From: Sphagnum compactum
Lineage: Eukaryota; Bryophyta; Sphagnopsida; Sphagnales
DNA length: 64,000 nt
Direction of reading: 5' to 3'
NCBI GenBank assembly: GCA_965153455.1
Contig: OZ234503.1
Coordinates: 11,165,118 to 11,229,117, forward strand
Shown here: positions 23,567-34,763 of the stretch, piece by piece
Layout: the number at the start of each line of letters is the position of its first letter
How positions within the stretch are numbered: position 1 is the stretch's first letter
The notes under the pieces: model-generated
Told to the model about the DNA's origin: nothing
The model's database searches: none
The model's input: only the letters and a program-made list of their open reading frames with translations
Made by a program: the position numbers and the translations under genes

Positions 23567-25980
23567 CTTGTCTGGGTCGGGTACTTGACTTCTTCATGAC
23601 CGCTCAAATAGAAATGTTTTAAAACCAGACTCCGAATAACGGTCGGGTGTGGGTGGTTTAGGTTTACCTGGGTCCCGGGCCCCATGATCCCAGATCCTTC
23701 TAAATATAGACCTCGAAGACCTAGTGGTCCCTATTAATTTTTTAAAACAAAATCGTTGAGTCTTTGTTTTCGTATCCACGGCAAAAGAAACTGCTTCACT
23801 TTTGTGCGGTTTGAAAACATTTGCACATTTTTCCCTCTTCCACATTTTAGACATCCAAAAGTTGGGTTGAAACGGCCTTCTCAAAGGATGGGTTCCTAAC
23901 CTTTACAAACATGGTGAGTGCCACGAGTGGGAGGGATCATGCATTATAGTGGTGCAAGGCAAATTATGGGAGAGCTCGCCCAGTGCCAGCCCCCGTTTGA
24001 GCCTCCATCTATCGGCTTTCAGCATATTGAAGGCGCAAGTGTTGATTTGAGTGTTGGGAGGGTACAATGATTTTTCATACCCTCAGGGTAAAGAGGTTGT
24101 ATGATTGGAAAAAAAGTACTCTCAGGGCAAGGGGTATATATGACATTCAAAGAAAAGATGCCCTCGCATTACAAGATGTGTAGGATTTGGGTCCCACAAA
24201 CCTGGGGGCGAGGTGTTTGATGTCAAACATCACTCAAGGGTAAGGGTAAAATAGTGGTAAGGATACCATAATTTTATCCGATGAACACCCTAGAACAACC
24301 ATGGATGGCAGGTAGATATTGTTCGATTTTTTTTTGCAAACGATGGTAAAAATAAACTAAATTAATGCGGATCCAACTTAGGGACTGCAACAATTTACCA
24401 CTTCATCCAAAATATGGTGAACGTGCCATTCTATTATTACCACCGGGCGCGCTCTAAGAAATAATTTCCCTCCCACTCTTTCCAATTCATCAAGCCCAAC
24501 GTGCTAAGTCCATTTCGTCCAGTGATCTGCCCCAATGCACCAGGAACTATCCATAATGAAATATTTTAAATGCGCCCAAAATCCTGGAATCTGTTCCTTC
24601 CTTGCCCAAATTTTTGACTAAGACATCAAGATTGCTCCCTCCAAAGCTGAAAGCTATTGAGGCTCATGCAGACCGAGGCTTGCATTTGGCATTGACCCAA
24701 TTTCCTCCATGGCCTTGCCCGGAATTTGTTAGTCACTGGAGAAATTCCATGCAAGGTCATTCATGAAGATGGGTAATTGTCAGATGTGAGCTCGATGAGC
24801 TCTGCATGGGCAGCTTTCAGTCGTGGAAAGGAGCAACTTTGATCTTCCAAATGAAAAAGTCTTTTTTGAGGGTAGTGTGTTAAAATCCCGAAAAAAATGC
24901 CTCGTTTTGGGGAAGAGCTTTCAAATCCCAGTAGAAACCCAACTACCCAGATTTGATGAGAAGCAAAGGCTTGATTGCCAACCCCCAAGCCCCTAGACGT
25001 TGCTAGATGCCAAATTTTAACACGTTTCACATTAACTTACCATAAAATGGCACTACTCAAGAATTGGCAAGTGTAACAAAGGCAATTTATTCATGAATGG
25101 GGTCAAAAAGGGGCCAAATAATGGGAGATGGCCAAAAGTGATGCCAATAAAACTAACTAAAGTGGCAGTTCATAATTAACCCCAGTCCATGAGTTCAAAA
25201 AAATTTGCCCTCATCATCTCAGTGTTCCCTATGTGCGAACTCGTAAGTATTTGTTTACTTTTTCGCGGGCTTTTGATTTTTTAGCCTTTTACACCTTTCA
25301 AATGGGCAACCTCCCATCTAAGATGGCGCCAAAGGGGGGTCTTTTTTGCTGATTTGGCGCAGGTTGATTGGCCCTCACCCTTAAAAATGATTTTTTCCCC
25401 TAGGCCATTAAATTCGCTGATACCCCGCACTTTTCCGTTGAGTTAATTGCGTGCCCATTCCAGGGCACACTTACCTACCCAAATTGAATGCGAAACTATT
25501 TGAATCCCTTTTCACACACAGCAAGGGAGATACAAACCGACAACGACCTAAAAAAAACCCATTTGTTCAAACCCAGGTGCCGACTTCTCATTAGTGCCAG
25601 TCTGGTGGACTCCTCGATCTGGAGGCGCACAACTTCTTGGCGCGTTCTCATTGGGCGGTAAAATTGAACGTACAACTAAAAAGGTCAACTACAAATGGCT
25701 AATTCGAGAGGCCAAATAACGACGTGTCAGCTCCTGTGTGGTGGGCCCAAATGGCGACAAATTTGTTGCCATGCCGGTGTGACAAAGCAGGTCCATCGGT
25801 CAATGCGCCCAGAAATGGACCGTGCGGGCGAGGGCGCGGCCGCGACCGGGGGAAGTTAATGGGTTTCAAGTTTCCCGCCTATACATATGATCCGGGCATT
25901 ACGCTCGCGATGCCTGAGGCCTGAGGCCCTTTGACCACCAAAAATACACAGTGGTGCTGAGGCCTTTTAGTGTAATGCTG
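23567..25980. other. 2.4 kb without a recognised gene
   Basis: The base composition is more balanced here than in the flanks. Short frames on both strands show no recognised domain. The motif GGGCGAGGGCGCGGCCGC region near 25828-25850 is locally GC-rich. I cannot assign a function. Confidence 0.45.
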
Positions 25981-26135
25981 AGGCCCCTTTTGTTGACTTT
26001 TTTCACTTTTTGTTACTTTTTTTACTACTTGTAACTTTTTCAAATTACTTTTTACTGTTGAAGGCTCAGTGTTTGTTACTTTTTGTTACTTTTTTTACTG
26101 CTTGTAACTTTCATAAATTACTTTTTTTACTGTTG
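25981..26135. repeat. Short T-rich tandem duplication
   Basis: A unit of about 80 bp containing TTTTTGTTACTTTTTTTACT, CTTGTAACTTT and ACTGTTGA occurs twice in succession with small differences. Confidence 0.55.
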
Positions 26136-26458
26136 AGAACGGCCAGGGGAATCATTTAGTTATATTTCTTCATTGTTTAGGGGGAGGGGGTGCGCCTTGA
26201 TTTTTTTATTTTTATTTTTTTACTGTTGAGGGGGAGGGGGAGGGGGGTGGAGGTTGGTTTTTTCCCTTCATTTGAAATGTGGAAGGAGGAGGGGAAAGGG
26301 GTTATTTTTTCTCTTCAATTTTTTTTTCATTGTGGAATAGTTGAGGAAGGGAAAGGTTTTTTTTTTTTTTACAAATTCATTATGGGGGGAGGGGTTGGTT
26401 GAAAGTGGATATTTCCAAAATACTAGGCACTCATGGGTTTGAATTCATTAGTGTTTTT

Positions 26459-26500
26459 CCTGTTTAATCAAGCAATGAACATCCTTGGTGGGCAGGAGTG
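26459..26500. repeat. Partial third copy of the 340-bp repeat
   Basis: The 42 bases match the end of the repeat at 23227-23566 (shared CAAGCAATGAACATCCTTGG followed by TGGGCAGGAGT). The rest of the unit is absent. Confidence 0.75.
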
Positions 26501-26519
26501 ACTTGGGTGATTTTTTAGC

Positions 26520-26705
26520 CATTTTTTGGACGTTTTTTGAAATGAAAATAAATAAATTACCCATATCTAGACCTAGGCACACCAATTTTGTAAAAATCCT
26601 ACAGCCCACCTCAAATGACAGTTGCCAGTAATAATGCTAATAAATGCTAGGGGACCCTCCCCCATTGGACCTACTTGAGGAATTTGTAAAGAAAAAAGAA
26701 CCCTA
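26520..26705. repeat. Diverged dispersed repeat, copy 1
   Basis: This block shares ATCTAGACCTAGGCAC, ACAGTTGCCA and GAGGAATTTG, in order and at similar spacing, with 29110-29310. Neither copy has coding features. Confidence 0.6.
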
Positions 26706-28672
26706 TGTACCTCAGACAAATAATATGAACAATGGCTTTGATGAGTCATAATATTTATCTAAGGTACTTAAGGGGGGGTTTTTTTGTTTTCAACCCTAAA
26801 CCCTAGACTATCTATTGGATGCCCATTATGACTCAGTTATGGATGAACCTCAAGTGAGTTAATATCTCATTTCACATTGGTAACCCATTCTATAAGAAAC
26901 ATAAATCCTATATGTACATATATATATAGAGAAAGAAAGAGAGGTGAATATTAGGTAAGAAAATAGGTGATTGCTAGGTAAGTAGATGGTTTACACATGG
27001 GTAAAGGATCGTTTTACTACATGCCTACTAACAACCTTGAAACAAAAACTGAGGTAACCATTATGGTTAGCCATTTGGTGATGAACTGGTTGTTTGATTT
27101 GGAAGAGGTTTGTTGTTAGGGTTTAGGGGTTGAGTACCCATCCAAGTCTGTAGTTGGCATGAATTGTGAATAATAATCATAGTCTTAGTGCACACACAAC
27201 AAGAGCTAGAGCATTGTGTGGTATATGACTCTGCTCCTTATGGCAAGTTCAAAGTCGTAAAAGCTCAAATATGGAATTTTGAATGTTTGATGAAGTCCCA
27301 AAAGAACGAGCAACTCAAAATTTCAGGGTTCATATTAACATCTAGTGAACATCCTCAAAACATGGGACCAAATGAAAACCAAATGGAGGTTATCTCTTAT
27401 CTATCTCCCTTTGGAAGAGAAAATAAACTTAGAGAAAGAGAGAGAATATTAGGAGGAGCCAACAACGGACCCTTCATATAATAAAGTGAAGTGGGATTCA
27501 TATGAAAACCAGGTTCTGAGAACCGCTTCTGAAACCGAGGGTTATAATTTTATGAGACCCCAAAAAACTGAAAACCATTGGAATTTTTTTCCCAAAAGCC
27601 TGAAACCCTTAAAGATTATCTAAATCTTTTCGTCTTTTTTAATAATGAGAACCTTAAAGGTTCTTTAAAATGGCTGTGAGAACCGGAGCCGATGGTTTTC
27701 ACAAAAGTGAGAACCGCCCAACACGGCTAGAAACAGTAAGAAGAGGAAGGCCCGAGTGGAATGATGCCAAGTTGAACCAGTGTTTTTTTTTTGGTGGCAA
27801 AATTTTTGCAACAATCCTGGCTATAGGTAGTTGTTTTCCTGAAAAATGGAAAAATCATGAAGAAAGATGTTTTCGAGAGTTTTTCAGTTTTATGGCCATT
27901 TTAGGAATTTTCTTTGAAAATAATTAAAACTTTCTATCCTAAACACCTCAACTCACCCCTCAGAAACCATTGCTTGGACCAGGGCTTCAATATTATCCCT
28001 AACATTTGCACCATCATGAAGAAAGAAGGGCATGGGCAGGCGGTGCACTTTGCATGACCCTATAGTGGATGGGCCATCACAGTAGCATTGCCCCAATACC
28101 ATGATGCACCAAGGTGTAGGCACTGCTTGAAAACAAAGGCACTTGTAAGCACTTGCCGAAAGAGCATTTGCAAGGTTGGTAGTTGTTTGTAAAGCGCTTT
28201 GTAATCCACTTGGTCTCTCTACTGGGTACGAAGTTCCAAACAGAGGGTACAATAATAATACATACAAACCACTTGCCTCTTTTTGCCTTGACAAAATCAC
28301 ACACATTTCATTTTGTCAGCCCTGGGGTAAAACTAGCTGCTTTTTCTAACATTATCATAGTTATGGGTACCCCACTCTAATTTGGGGCATAATTGTGTGG
28401 CCATTTGATCAAAACTGGGGACTAAATGAGAAGTCAAGATGAAAACAGTACACAGGAAAATAATTGGTGACCAAACTAGTTTTCTTTCATCTGAATTCGT
28501 CGGTCCTTAGGGGAATTTCAGCCCCAGTTTGGGATTTCCCTTAGCTTTGTCAGATGAAGAACACCCTTATTAGAAACACAAATTCCTTTGCAACCAATGA
28601 GACGAGGCAACAGGCAGCCAAGAGCCTCAATTCTTTTTCCTTTGGCGAGGGCTGGAGGTTTGGATTCTGATG
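26706..28672. other. 2 kb without a recognised gene
   Basis: AT-rich DNA. Short ORFs (for example 27188-27481 and 27670-27927 on plus, 28306-27953 on minus) carry no recognised domain. A short ATATATATAGAGAAAGAAAG tract lies near 26918-26940. Confidence 0.45.
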
Positions 28673-28780
28673 TTCCCAATGTGTTCCCATCAAGTTCTCA
28701 GTGTGTTCACATTACGTTCCTAATGTGTTCCTGATATGTTCTCAATTAGTTCCAAACTGGTTCTACAAATTCTCAATGCG
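28673..28780. repeat. 11-bp minisatellite
   Basis: About ten head-to-tail 11-base units follow the pattern TTCCCAATGTG (others are TTCTCAGTGTG, TTCCTAATGTG, TTCTCAATTAG). Nine are exactly 11 bases and one is 9. Position 1-2 (TT) and the final G are nearly fixed. Confidence 0.75.
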
Positions 28781-29109
28781 TTTCCCAAGAATGTTCCTGT
28801 TCACACCACACATGTCCTTTGCCCAAATTTCTATCCTTGTAACCTCTGTAGCTAGACCAAAGGAAATGGCTACATAATTATTACCTATTTAGGAAGTGTT
28901 CATTTGGTGAATGTTTCCTTTTTGATGATGGGCCTATCAAAGAGGCTTGATTGGCCCATCACAAAAAGAAAAAAATTCGTTTTGAATGCACCCCTCCAAC
29001 AGTGCTTCAAATTTGTGACTTTTAAGGAATTTTAAGGGTCGGTGTAATGACGTCTTGTGACACGTTAGGGACGTCAAATTAGGGACAAATAGGGTCACAC
29101 AATTTGTGA

Positions 29110-29310
29110 CTTTTTTCGCCATTTTTCGAATTTTTTTTTAATGAAATTAACCACATCTAGACCTAGGCACTTCCTAGGTCGCCACTTGTAGCGGCAGTTT
29201 TGTAAAGGTGCTACATGCCATTTAGGACAGTTGCCATTTAATGGCTAATTAATGCTGGGGATCCTCGCCATTGGACCTGCTTGAGGAATTTGAAAAGAAG
29301 AAAAAAACCC
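29110..29310. repeat. Diverged dispersed repeat, copy 2
   Basis: Second copy of the block at 26520-26705, with an extra stretch (CTAGGTCGCCACTTGTAGCG) in the middle. The pair is clearly homologous but old. Confidence 0.6.
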
Positions 29311-30620
29311 TGCCCCACAAAGTTCAACTAGTTAGTAGAACTAACAATAGGGCCCCATGCTCATGGGGGCGGCTGCAATGGCAAGAAAGAATTAGAGAAA
29401 GCAAATGGGCAAATGCAAAACCTGGTGAATTGACGAAGAAAGGAAAGTGACGTTTTAGGAATGGGTTTAAATCCTAACTACGTAGTACCTAAACAGATTA
29501 GGTAAGAGGGAAGAAAAAACACATGCATCCCAAGCAGGTTTTTTTTTCCACAAAATAATGTTTCGATTTTTTGACCCCCAAAAAAATTGGGAAATTTTCG
29601 GAAATTTGCGTTTTTAAAGTGTAAATTCGACTAATTTTGCGAAAAAATTGCCAATTTTTTTTATATCACAAAATTGAAGAAAAAACCCTGATCCCAAGTC
29701 TCCAGACGAAATCCCGGGCCAATTCCAGGCTCGATGATTGGGGGCCATGGGAACCCCCCCCCCCCAGCCCGCTCCCTCCCCCGGACCCCATCCAAAATTT
29801 GACCCTACCCGCCAATCTCAGTCTCTTGTTTCTGCCCAACAGCTGGACCAGCTTTAGTTATGATTGATTACCTAAATTCGTCTTGAATGTCCGGAAACGG
29901 GCACGTTTCGCACTGAACGTCCCTGACCGTTGCCGGCGACGGCTTCTTGCCCAACGGATTAGAGTCTGATGAACACCTATAGTCGACGACCGAGAGCGGA
30001 AGGGTAGTCGATTTTCCGTCCCTAATGCATCGATCGGGGAATATGCATCTATCGATTCTCTTTGTCTGCATATCTCATCCCATGTAATCGCTTTCACGAA
30101 GGGAAACGAAAGGTTTTTGAATTCTCATCTGAATTTGGATGAACTGTAGTTGGATGAGAAAAAAAGACAGACCGGTCGGGGAAGAAGAGAAGCGGGGGGC
30201 AGAAGAGATCAACGCCACCTCTCTTCACTCTTCTCTCTCTCTCGCTCTCGAGGCCGTGCATATTCGTCAGGCAGGCAGCTGCGCCATCGTCGTCTATGCA
30301 GCAGCAGCAAGCTCCAGACACTTTGCTGGGTCTTTGTCTGACATTTTGGTACGCATAATCTTCTGGGGAGTGCTTTCAGCGCTTTACAACAAACACAATA
30401 GTTGCTCAAAGGTTCTTGCACGCTGCAACATTGTTGTAGGCTGTTGAAATCATTCGCAGTGTCTTGGTTTGTTTTCTCTTTTGCTTTGTGTTTGTGTTTC
30501 CTCTTGCTTGTCGGCTCCGTTTTTTTTGGCCTCTTCCGGTGCAACCACAAGCTCTGTGTTTATTCGCACTTTGTGAAAAAAGTGAGGGAAATGTCACGTC
30601 TTCTGTGAAGTGGTGGTTAG
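29311..30620. other. Region without a recognised gene; GC-richer 5'-leader-like part
   Basis: It contains a C homopolymer (29755-29765). From about 29,880 the sequence becomes GC-richer, with CT repeats near 30215-30250 and CAG triplets near 30297-30310, which resembles the 5' untranslated region of a plant gene leading into the Pro/Ala-rich exon at 30621. Overlapping frames on both strands have no recognised domain. Confidence 0.4.
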
Positions 30621-30815
30621 AGTGGCAAAGCTGCTGCACCTGCTTCTGTTCCAGCTCCTGCACCAGCAAAAAAAGCCCCTACACTTGCTCTAAGCAGTTC
30701 TGAGGCTCCAACATCTGTGCTCGGAGTGCCAGCACCAGCTCCTTCTCCTGGTCCATCTATAAGTAATTATTTTAGGATGAAACCTTTGGTTTATTCTGTT
30801 GCCAGTGAAGCATGA
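30621..30815 (+). CDS. Pro/Ala-rich exon fragment
   Basis: The frame reads about 64 residues to a TGA and is led by a possible acceptor (GGTGGTTAG). The first part is a run of Ala-Pro and Pro-Ala dipeptides (KAAAPASVPAPAPAKKAP), then Ser-rich sequence and VPAPAPSPGPS. Such (Ala/Ser-Pro) stretches are the glycosylation modules of plant arabinogalactan-type wall proteins, but they also occur in nuclear and linker proteins. No ATG starts the frame, so this would be an internal or last exon of a captured gene. It lies on the same strand as the ankyrin, ARM, SGT1 and FatB fragments downstream. Function is not established. Confidence 0.35.
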   Translation, partial: SGKAAAPASVPAPAPAKKAPTLALSSSEAPTSVLGVPAPAPSPGPSISNYFRMKPLVYSVASEA

Positions 30816-31415
30816 AGCATTTCTCTACTTGATTGTTGGTGGAAAGCTTTTTCCATGGTGGTTGGTTCAGGGATGATATCACCAATAAGTCTTGCTTTTG
30901 TTTGACTGTGGGATGATCAACAGAAGGGTGCTGGAGGTCTTTCTTCTACTCCTGCACGGACAGCAATCTTTATCCTGTCAGTGCTTGTGGTGCTTGGTAT
31001 ATAAGCACACAAAACAGGTTCATGGGTACCAGAAGAAGCTTTGTGAGAGCTATCCAGCTTTTCATGTATAATTGATGATCAAGCCAATTTGTGTATGGGC
31101 AGTAGCAACCTGACAAGAAGTCTTGCCCTATTCAACTAGATGCTTGAGCACCGTAGAGACAGTGTTGTTGTGATGATGCCCTGCTCTCTGACTTTCATCT
31201 TGCAAAATGATCACAAGAGTAGATTGTGACAAAAAGTATCAACCAGATATGTGCGGAAATAAGCAGGAGAAAATAGAAAGAGTTTGTAGCCAAGATTTAT
31301 TCGAGGTTCAGTCCCACTGACAAACAGCGGACTATTTCTGCAAAATAGTAGTAGTAGTTCAGGGCAACAGAGCGCAGCTGCAGGAGCAGGGTGGTGCAGT
31401 TCATGATCTTCCCGG
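30816..31415. other. Spacer without a recognised gene
   Basis: Intron- or leader-like sequence between the Pro/Ala-rich exon and the ankyrin frame. No domain is visible in any frame. Confidence 0.4.
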
Positions 31416-33112
31416 ATGAGTAGTCGAAAGAATTGCAATTGTACTAATACGATAGATGGGTGTCCTGCAGATGCATGCGACTGCTCTTCCAGGTCGCTGC
31501 AGTTGGATGCAGCTCCAAGCCCAATACTCTTGCAAAATGATGATCTCCATCGTACTCTGCGGTATGGACCTCATGTCGACAGTATGGAGGTGACGGTTCG
31601 CAGTTTGTTACAGCGACCAGGAATAGACGTGAATGCGCGTGACCGGGAAGGGCGAACACCCTTGCATTTGGCAGCATGTACCAGAAACTGCGAGAAAGTT
31701 GTGGCGTTGCTCCTGGAGAGACAAGAACTGGACGTGAATGCCACCGCGTTGTTCGACTTGACACCGCTGCATTTGGCTGCCAGGTTGGGCTACACTCATG
31801 TGGTAGCTCTCCTTTTACAGGATAGCAGACTGACGCTGAACGCCGTGACGACAGATGAGTTCACCGCGTTTCACCTTGTCATGGAAGGTCGGGACCAGAC
31901 TTCCAGCGCTTCCTTGCGCTCCAGTCGAGGATCGGTCCAAGACAGGTGCGAAGTTGTAAAGATACTGTTGGCGGAGCAGAAACGCCGGAGTTCATCGGGA
32001 TTGTAGCAGCCGCAGCCGGCGGGATGTGAATTTGCAAGAGATGTTCTCCAACGCACGCCTCTTCATTACGCAGCCGAGAATGGAGATTGGCAAATGGTTC
32101 AGGAGCTTGCAAACTACTCGCCCAACACCTTCGAGGTCAATGCCGTCGACGTTCATGGCTTCACGCCTTTGCATTTGGCTGTCCTTCACGATCACAAACT
32201 TGTGATTTCTTTGCTTCTCGGCATGCCTGGCGTCGATGTATCCAGGCACCTAGCATAATCTGCAACAAAGCTCGGCGGCGTCTGGGTGCTGAGGTACGCA
32301 TGATTTCTGGAGCTCCAAATGTCTCCGAACGCCTTTTTCCAGTTACGAAAGTTGAGCCTCCGGCGTCCAGGAATGGGGCCATGACCCTCTTACACTTCGC
32401 AGCCAAGATGGGTCACCAGGAGGCATTGAAGTTGTTGCTGATCTCGAGTTGCAGCACAGGCCTGATCAGCAACATCAATGCTCCAGACAGTAGAGGTTGT
32501 ACTGCTTTGCACTTTGCTGCTCAAGGACGGCACGAAAAATCAGTGGAACTGCTCTTGCAACAACCTGGAATTCTTCCAGATGCTGAAGACAATCTAGGAG
32601 TCACACCGTTACAGCATGCAGTGAAGAATGGTCATTCCTGCAAGCTGGTTGTGGAGCTTCTGTTGGAAAAGGTGCTGGGAAGCAAGGAGATGAGGGTTCA
32701 TGGATCGAAAGAAAGGAAATTCGAGCTGTTCGTCAAGCTGTTGAGCCTTACCACAGATGACAGAATCCACAAGGAGATAGCAGAGTTGCTCTTGAAAGAG
32801 CTTGAGAAACTCTACGCCCACAACTTGTCGAGGTCTGTGGATGGGACGCTCGTCCACGAGGCTGCAGGGTTGGGGGGGGATCTGCACACGCAGTTGATTC
32901 CTCTCATTCTGAGATGGCGACCAGGAGATGCGAATGCTCTGGATTCATTGAGACAAACTCCAATGCCTGCGAGGGACGTCTTATCTAGGTCTGGCTCCAC
33001 TATGTTTATGTACAGTGCTGGCTGCCCCCCTGCCCTTAAAGCTTGTGTTTTCACCTTTGTTGCAGTCTTCAACACTTTTCTGTGGGGTCAGAGGTTGCAG
33101 TTCTTGGACTAA
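31416..33112 (+). pseudogene. Broken ankyrin-repeat protein gene
   Basis: Ankyrin repeats bind other proteins. The reading starts at an ATG (MSSRKNCNCTN) and has consensus units EGRTPLHLAACTRN, FDLTPLHLAARLGYTHVVAL, DEFTAFHLV, then RTPLHYAAENG and GFTPLHLAVLHDHKLV after an in-frame TAG at 32004-32006. Near 32260 the frame shifts, and the second frame continues to 33112 with MTLLHFAAKMGHQEALKLLL, GCTALHFAAQGRHEKSVELL and GVTPLQHAVKNG. That is about eight recognisable repeats. No membrane segment or kinase domain follows. The one nonsense codon and one frameshift make it a pseudogene, though recently intact judging by preserved repeats. It ends 140 bp before the ARM fragment on the same strand; a fused transcript is possible but not shown. 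Confidence 0.85.
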
Positions 33113-33252
33113 CTGATTTCGAAACTTATCACCTGTAGTCATTCTTTCCTTTTGTTGGTAGAGACCATATCTAATCTTCTTCCACAAGGAGAAGGTGCCT
33201 TGCAATATTAGGCTGAACAGGTATTAACAGTTCATATGTTTGTTTGCTACAG

Positions 33253-34471
33253 CCAAAACATCAGCGAATGATTGCAGATGCTGGAGCCCTTCCATTTCTT
33301 GTGGGATTGTTATGGAGACAGGGAAGTAGCTCTAACCATCGGATTGCAAATGGCGTGGTGCGTCGAGCAGCAAATGCTATAACAAATCTTGCACATGAGA
33401 ATGCACATATCAAAACTCGTGAAGTACGGAACGTTTTTAGATTTCCTTGTGAGACACATGAACCTGCATATATATGAACCCCAACGTGGGGCGGTCCGAC
33501 CTCTGATAAGGATGCTTGAAGCTTCAGATCCTCGACTCGGTGAAACGGCAGCATTTGCTTTGGGTCGTCTAGCTCAGGTTCTGATAGCTGTGGCCCTGGT
33601 TTTTGCACTGATCGAGAATCTAGTGTTTCTGAGTCTACAAAGTGCTGAAATTGTAACACTTGTTCTCATAGTCCTCACAGAACACACATAATCGAGCTGG
33701 AATTGTCCACGATGGTGGGCCGAAGCGCTTGCTTGAACTTCTGGATTGAAAGAATGGATTTTTGCAGCATAATGCAGCTTTTGCTCTATATGGCTTGGCT
33801 AATAATGAGGTGAGAACTGGACTTACATGTGTTAGGACTACCTAGGTATTTTTAGTCACAGGATGTACTTGCTTCACTAAAACAATTCATTCTAGTAGCT
33901 GTATATGAGCAGTTTGGACATGTACATGAAGAGGGGTGATATATTTACACATGATTGCTTGGAAATGCTCATGCTTACAGTCATTTATGGTTGAACTAGT
34001 GGTGGCGTTCTTTCACTGAGTCTTTGATACTTGTGTATTGCAGGACAATGTGTCTGATATAGTCAAGGAAGGTGGAGTTCAAAGGCTCTTTGATGGTGAA
34101 CTTATTGTGCAAGTAGTTTTGTGGTGCTTACCTGCCTGTGTCTACAAGAAAATTGTGTCAGATCCTTCTAGCTTTTGATTTGGGTTTTTAGGAAGTGGGG
34201 CTTTATGTATATATTTTCTTAGGGCTGTGCTATTCCTAGGACTATGATGTATGTGTGCAACCAAGAAGATGGTTTATTCCTGAGAGTTATTCAGTTGGTG
34301 GATTGCTTAGCCTTGTTGTGATATATTCCAGAATGGCAGAAAACATTGGTAAATATTCAGTATCAAGATTGAATTTACCCAGTTGTAATTTAATTCTTTC
34401 ATCTGGTGCAGGCATCAAAGGACTGTGTACAGAAAACATTGAAGAGGTTGGAAGAAAAGATGCATGGAAGG
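33253..34471 (+). pseudogene. ARIA-like ARM-repeat (ARM/BTB) gene fragment
   Basis: Proteins of this family (Arabidopsis ARIA/ABAP1 type) have ARM repeats and a BTB domain and act as nuclear adaptors. Five exon pieces are visible: 33253 to about 33420 (KHQRMIADAGALPFLVGLL, RAANAITNLAHENAHIKTR), about 33485-33577 (RGAVRPLIRMLEASDPRL, TAAFALGRLAQ), 33681-33809 (NRAGIVHDGG, LQHNAAFALYGLANNE), 34044-34112 (DNVSDIVKEGGVQRLFDGEL) and 34412-34471 (ASKDCVQKTLKRLEEKMHGR). Splice sites are kept (one donor is GTAGTT). A TGA interrupts exon 3 at LLD*KNGF. Between pieces 1 and 2 about 100 residues of ARM repeats are deleted, and the N-terminus and the whole BTB part are missing. The order and intron positions fit the plant gene, so this is a genomic, not a retro-, copy. 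Confidence 0.88.
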
Positions 34472-34763
34472 GTAAGTAAATGTGTTAGTTTTTTGGGTGT
34501 TCAGATTAAGATACCGGCACCAAGCTTTGCAGAGAGGGGAGTGCAGACATTTATTCTCCTCGAGTTGCACTGGTTCTAGGATGCCGAAGTACCGCCATTT
34601 GTGAGATTGGGTAAGTATTTGTGAAACTGGACGAGGTGTTATATCTTCTTCCCTTTCTTTTGTGTTCTTTCTAGAAAGTCGGCGAGTTCTTAAAAGTACA
34701 TCGTGTGAATGACCTTTGCTTTATCTTTTGAAGTGCTTGTAAATGTTGTGTGAATGTTTGTGT

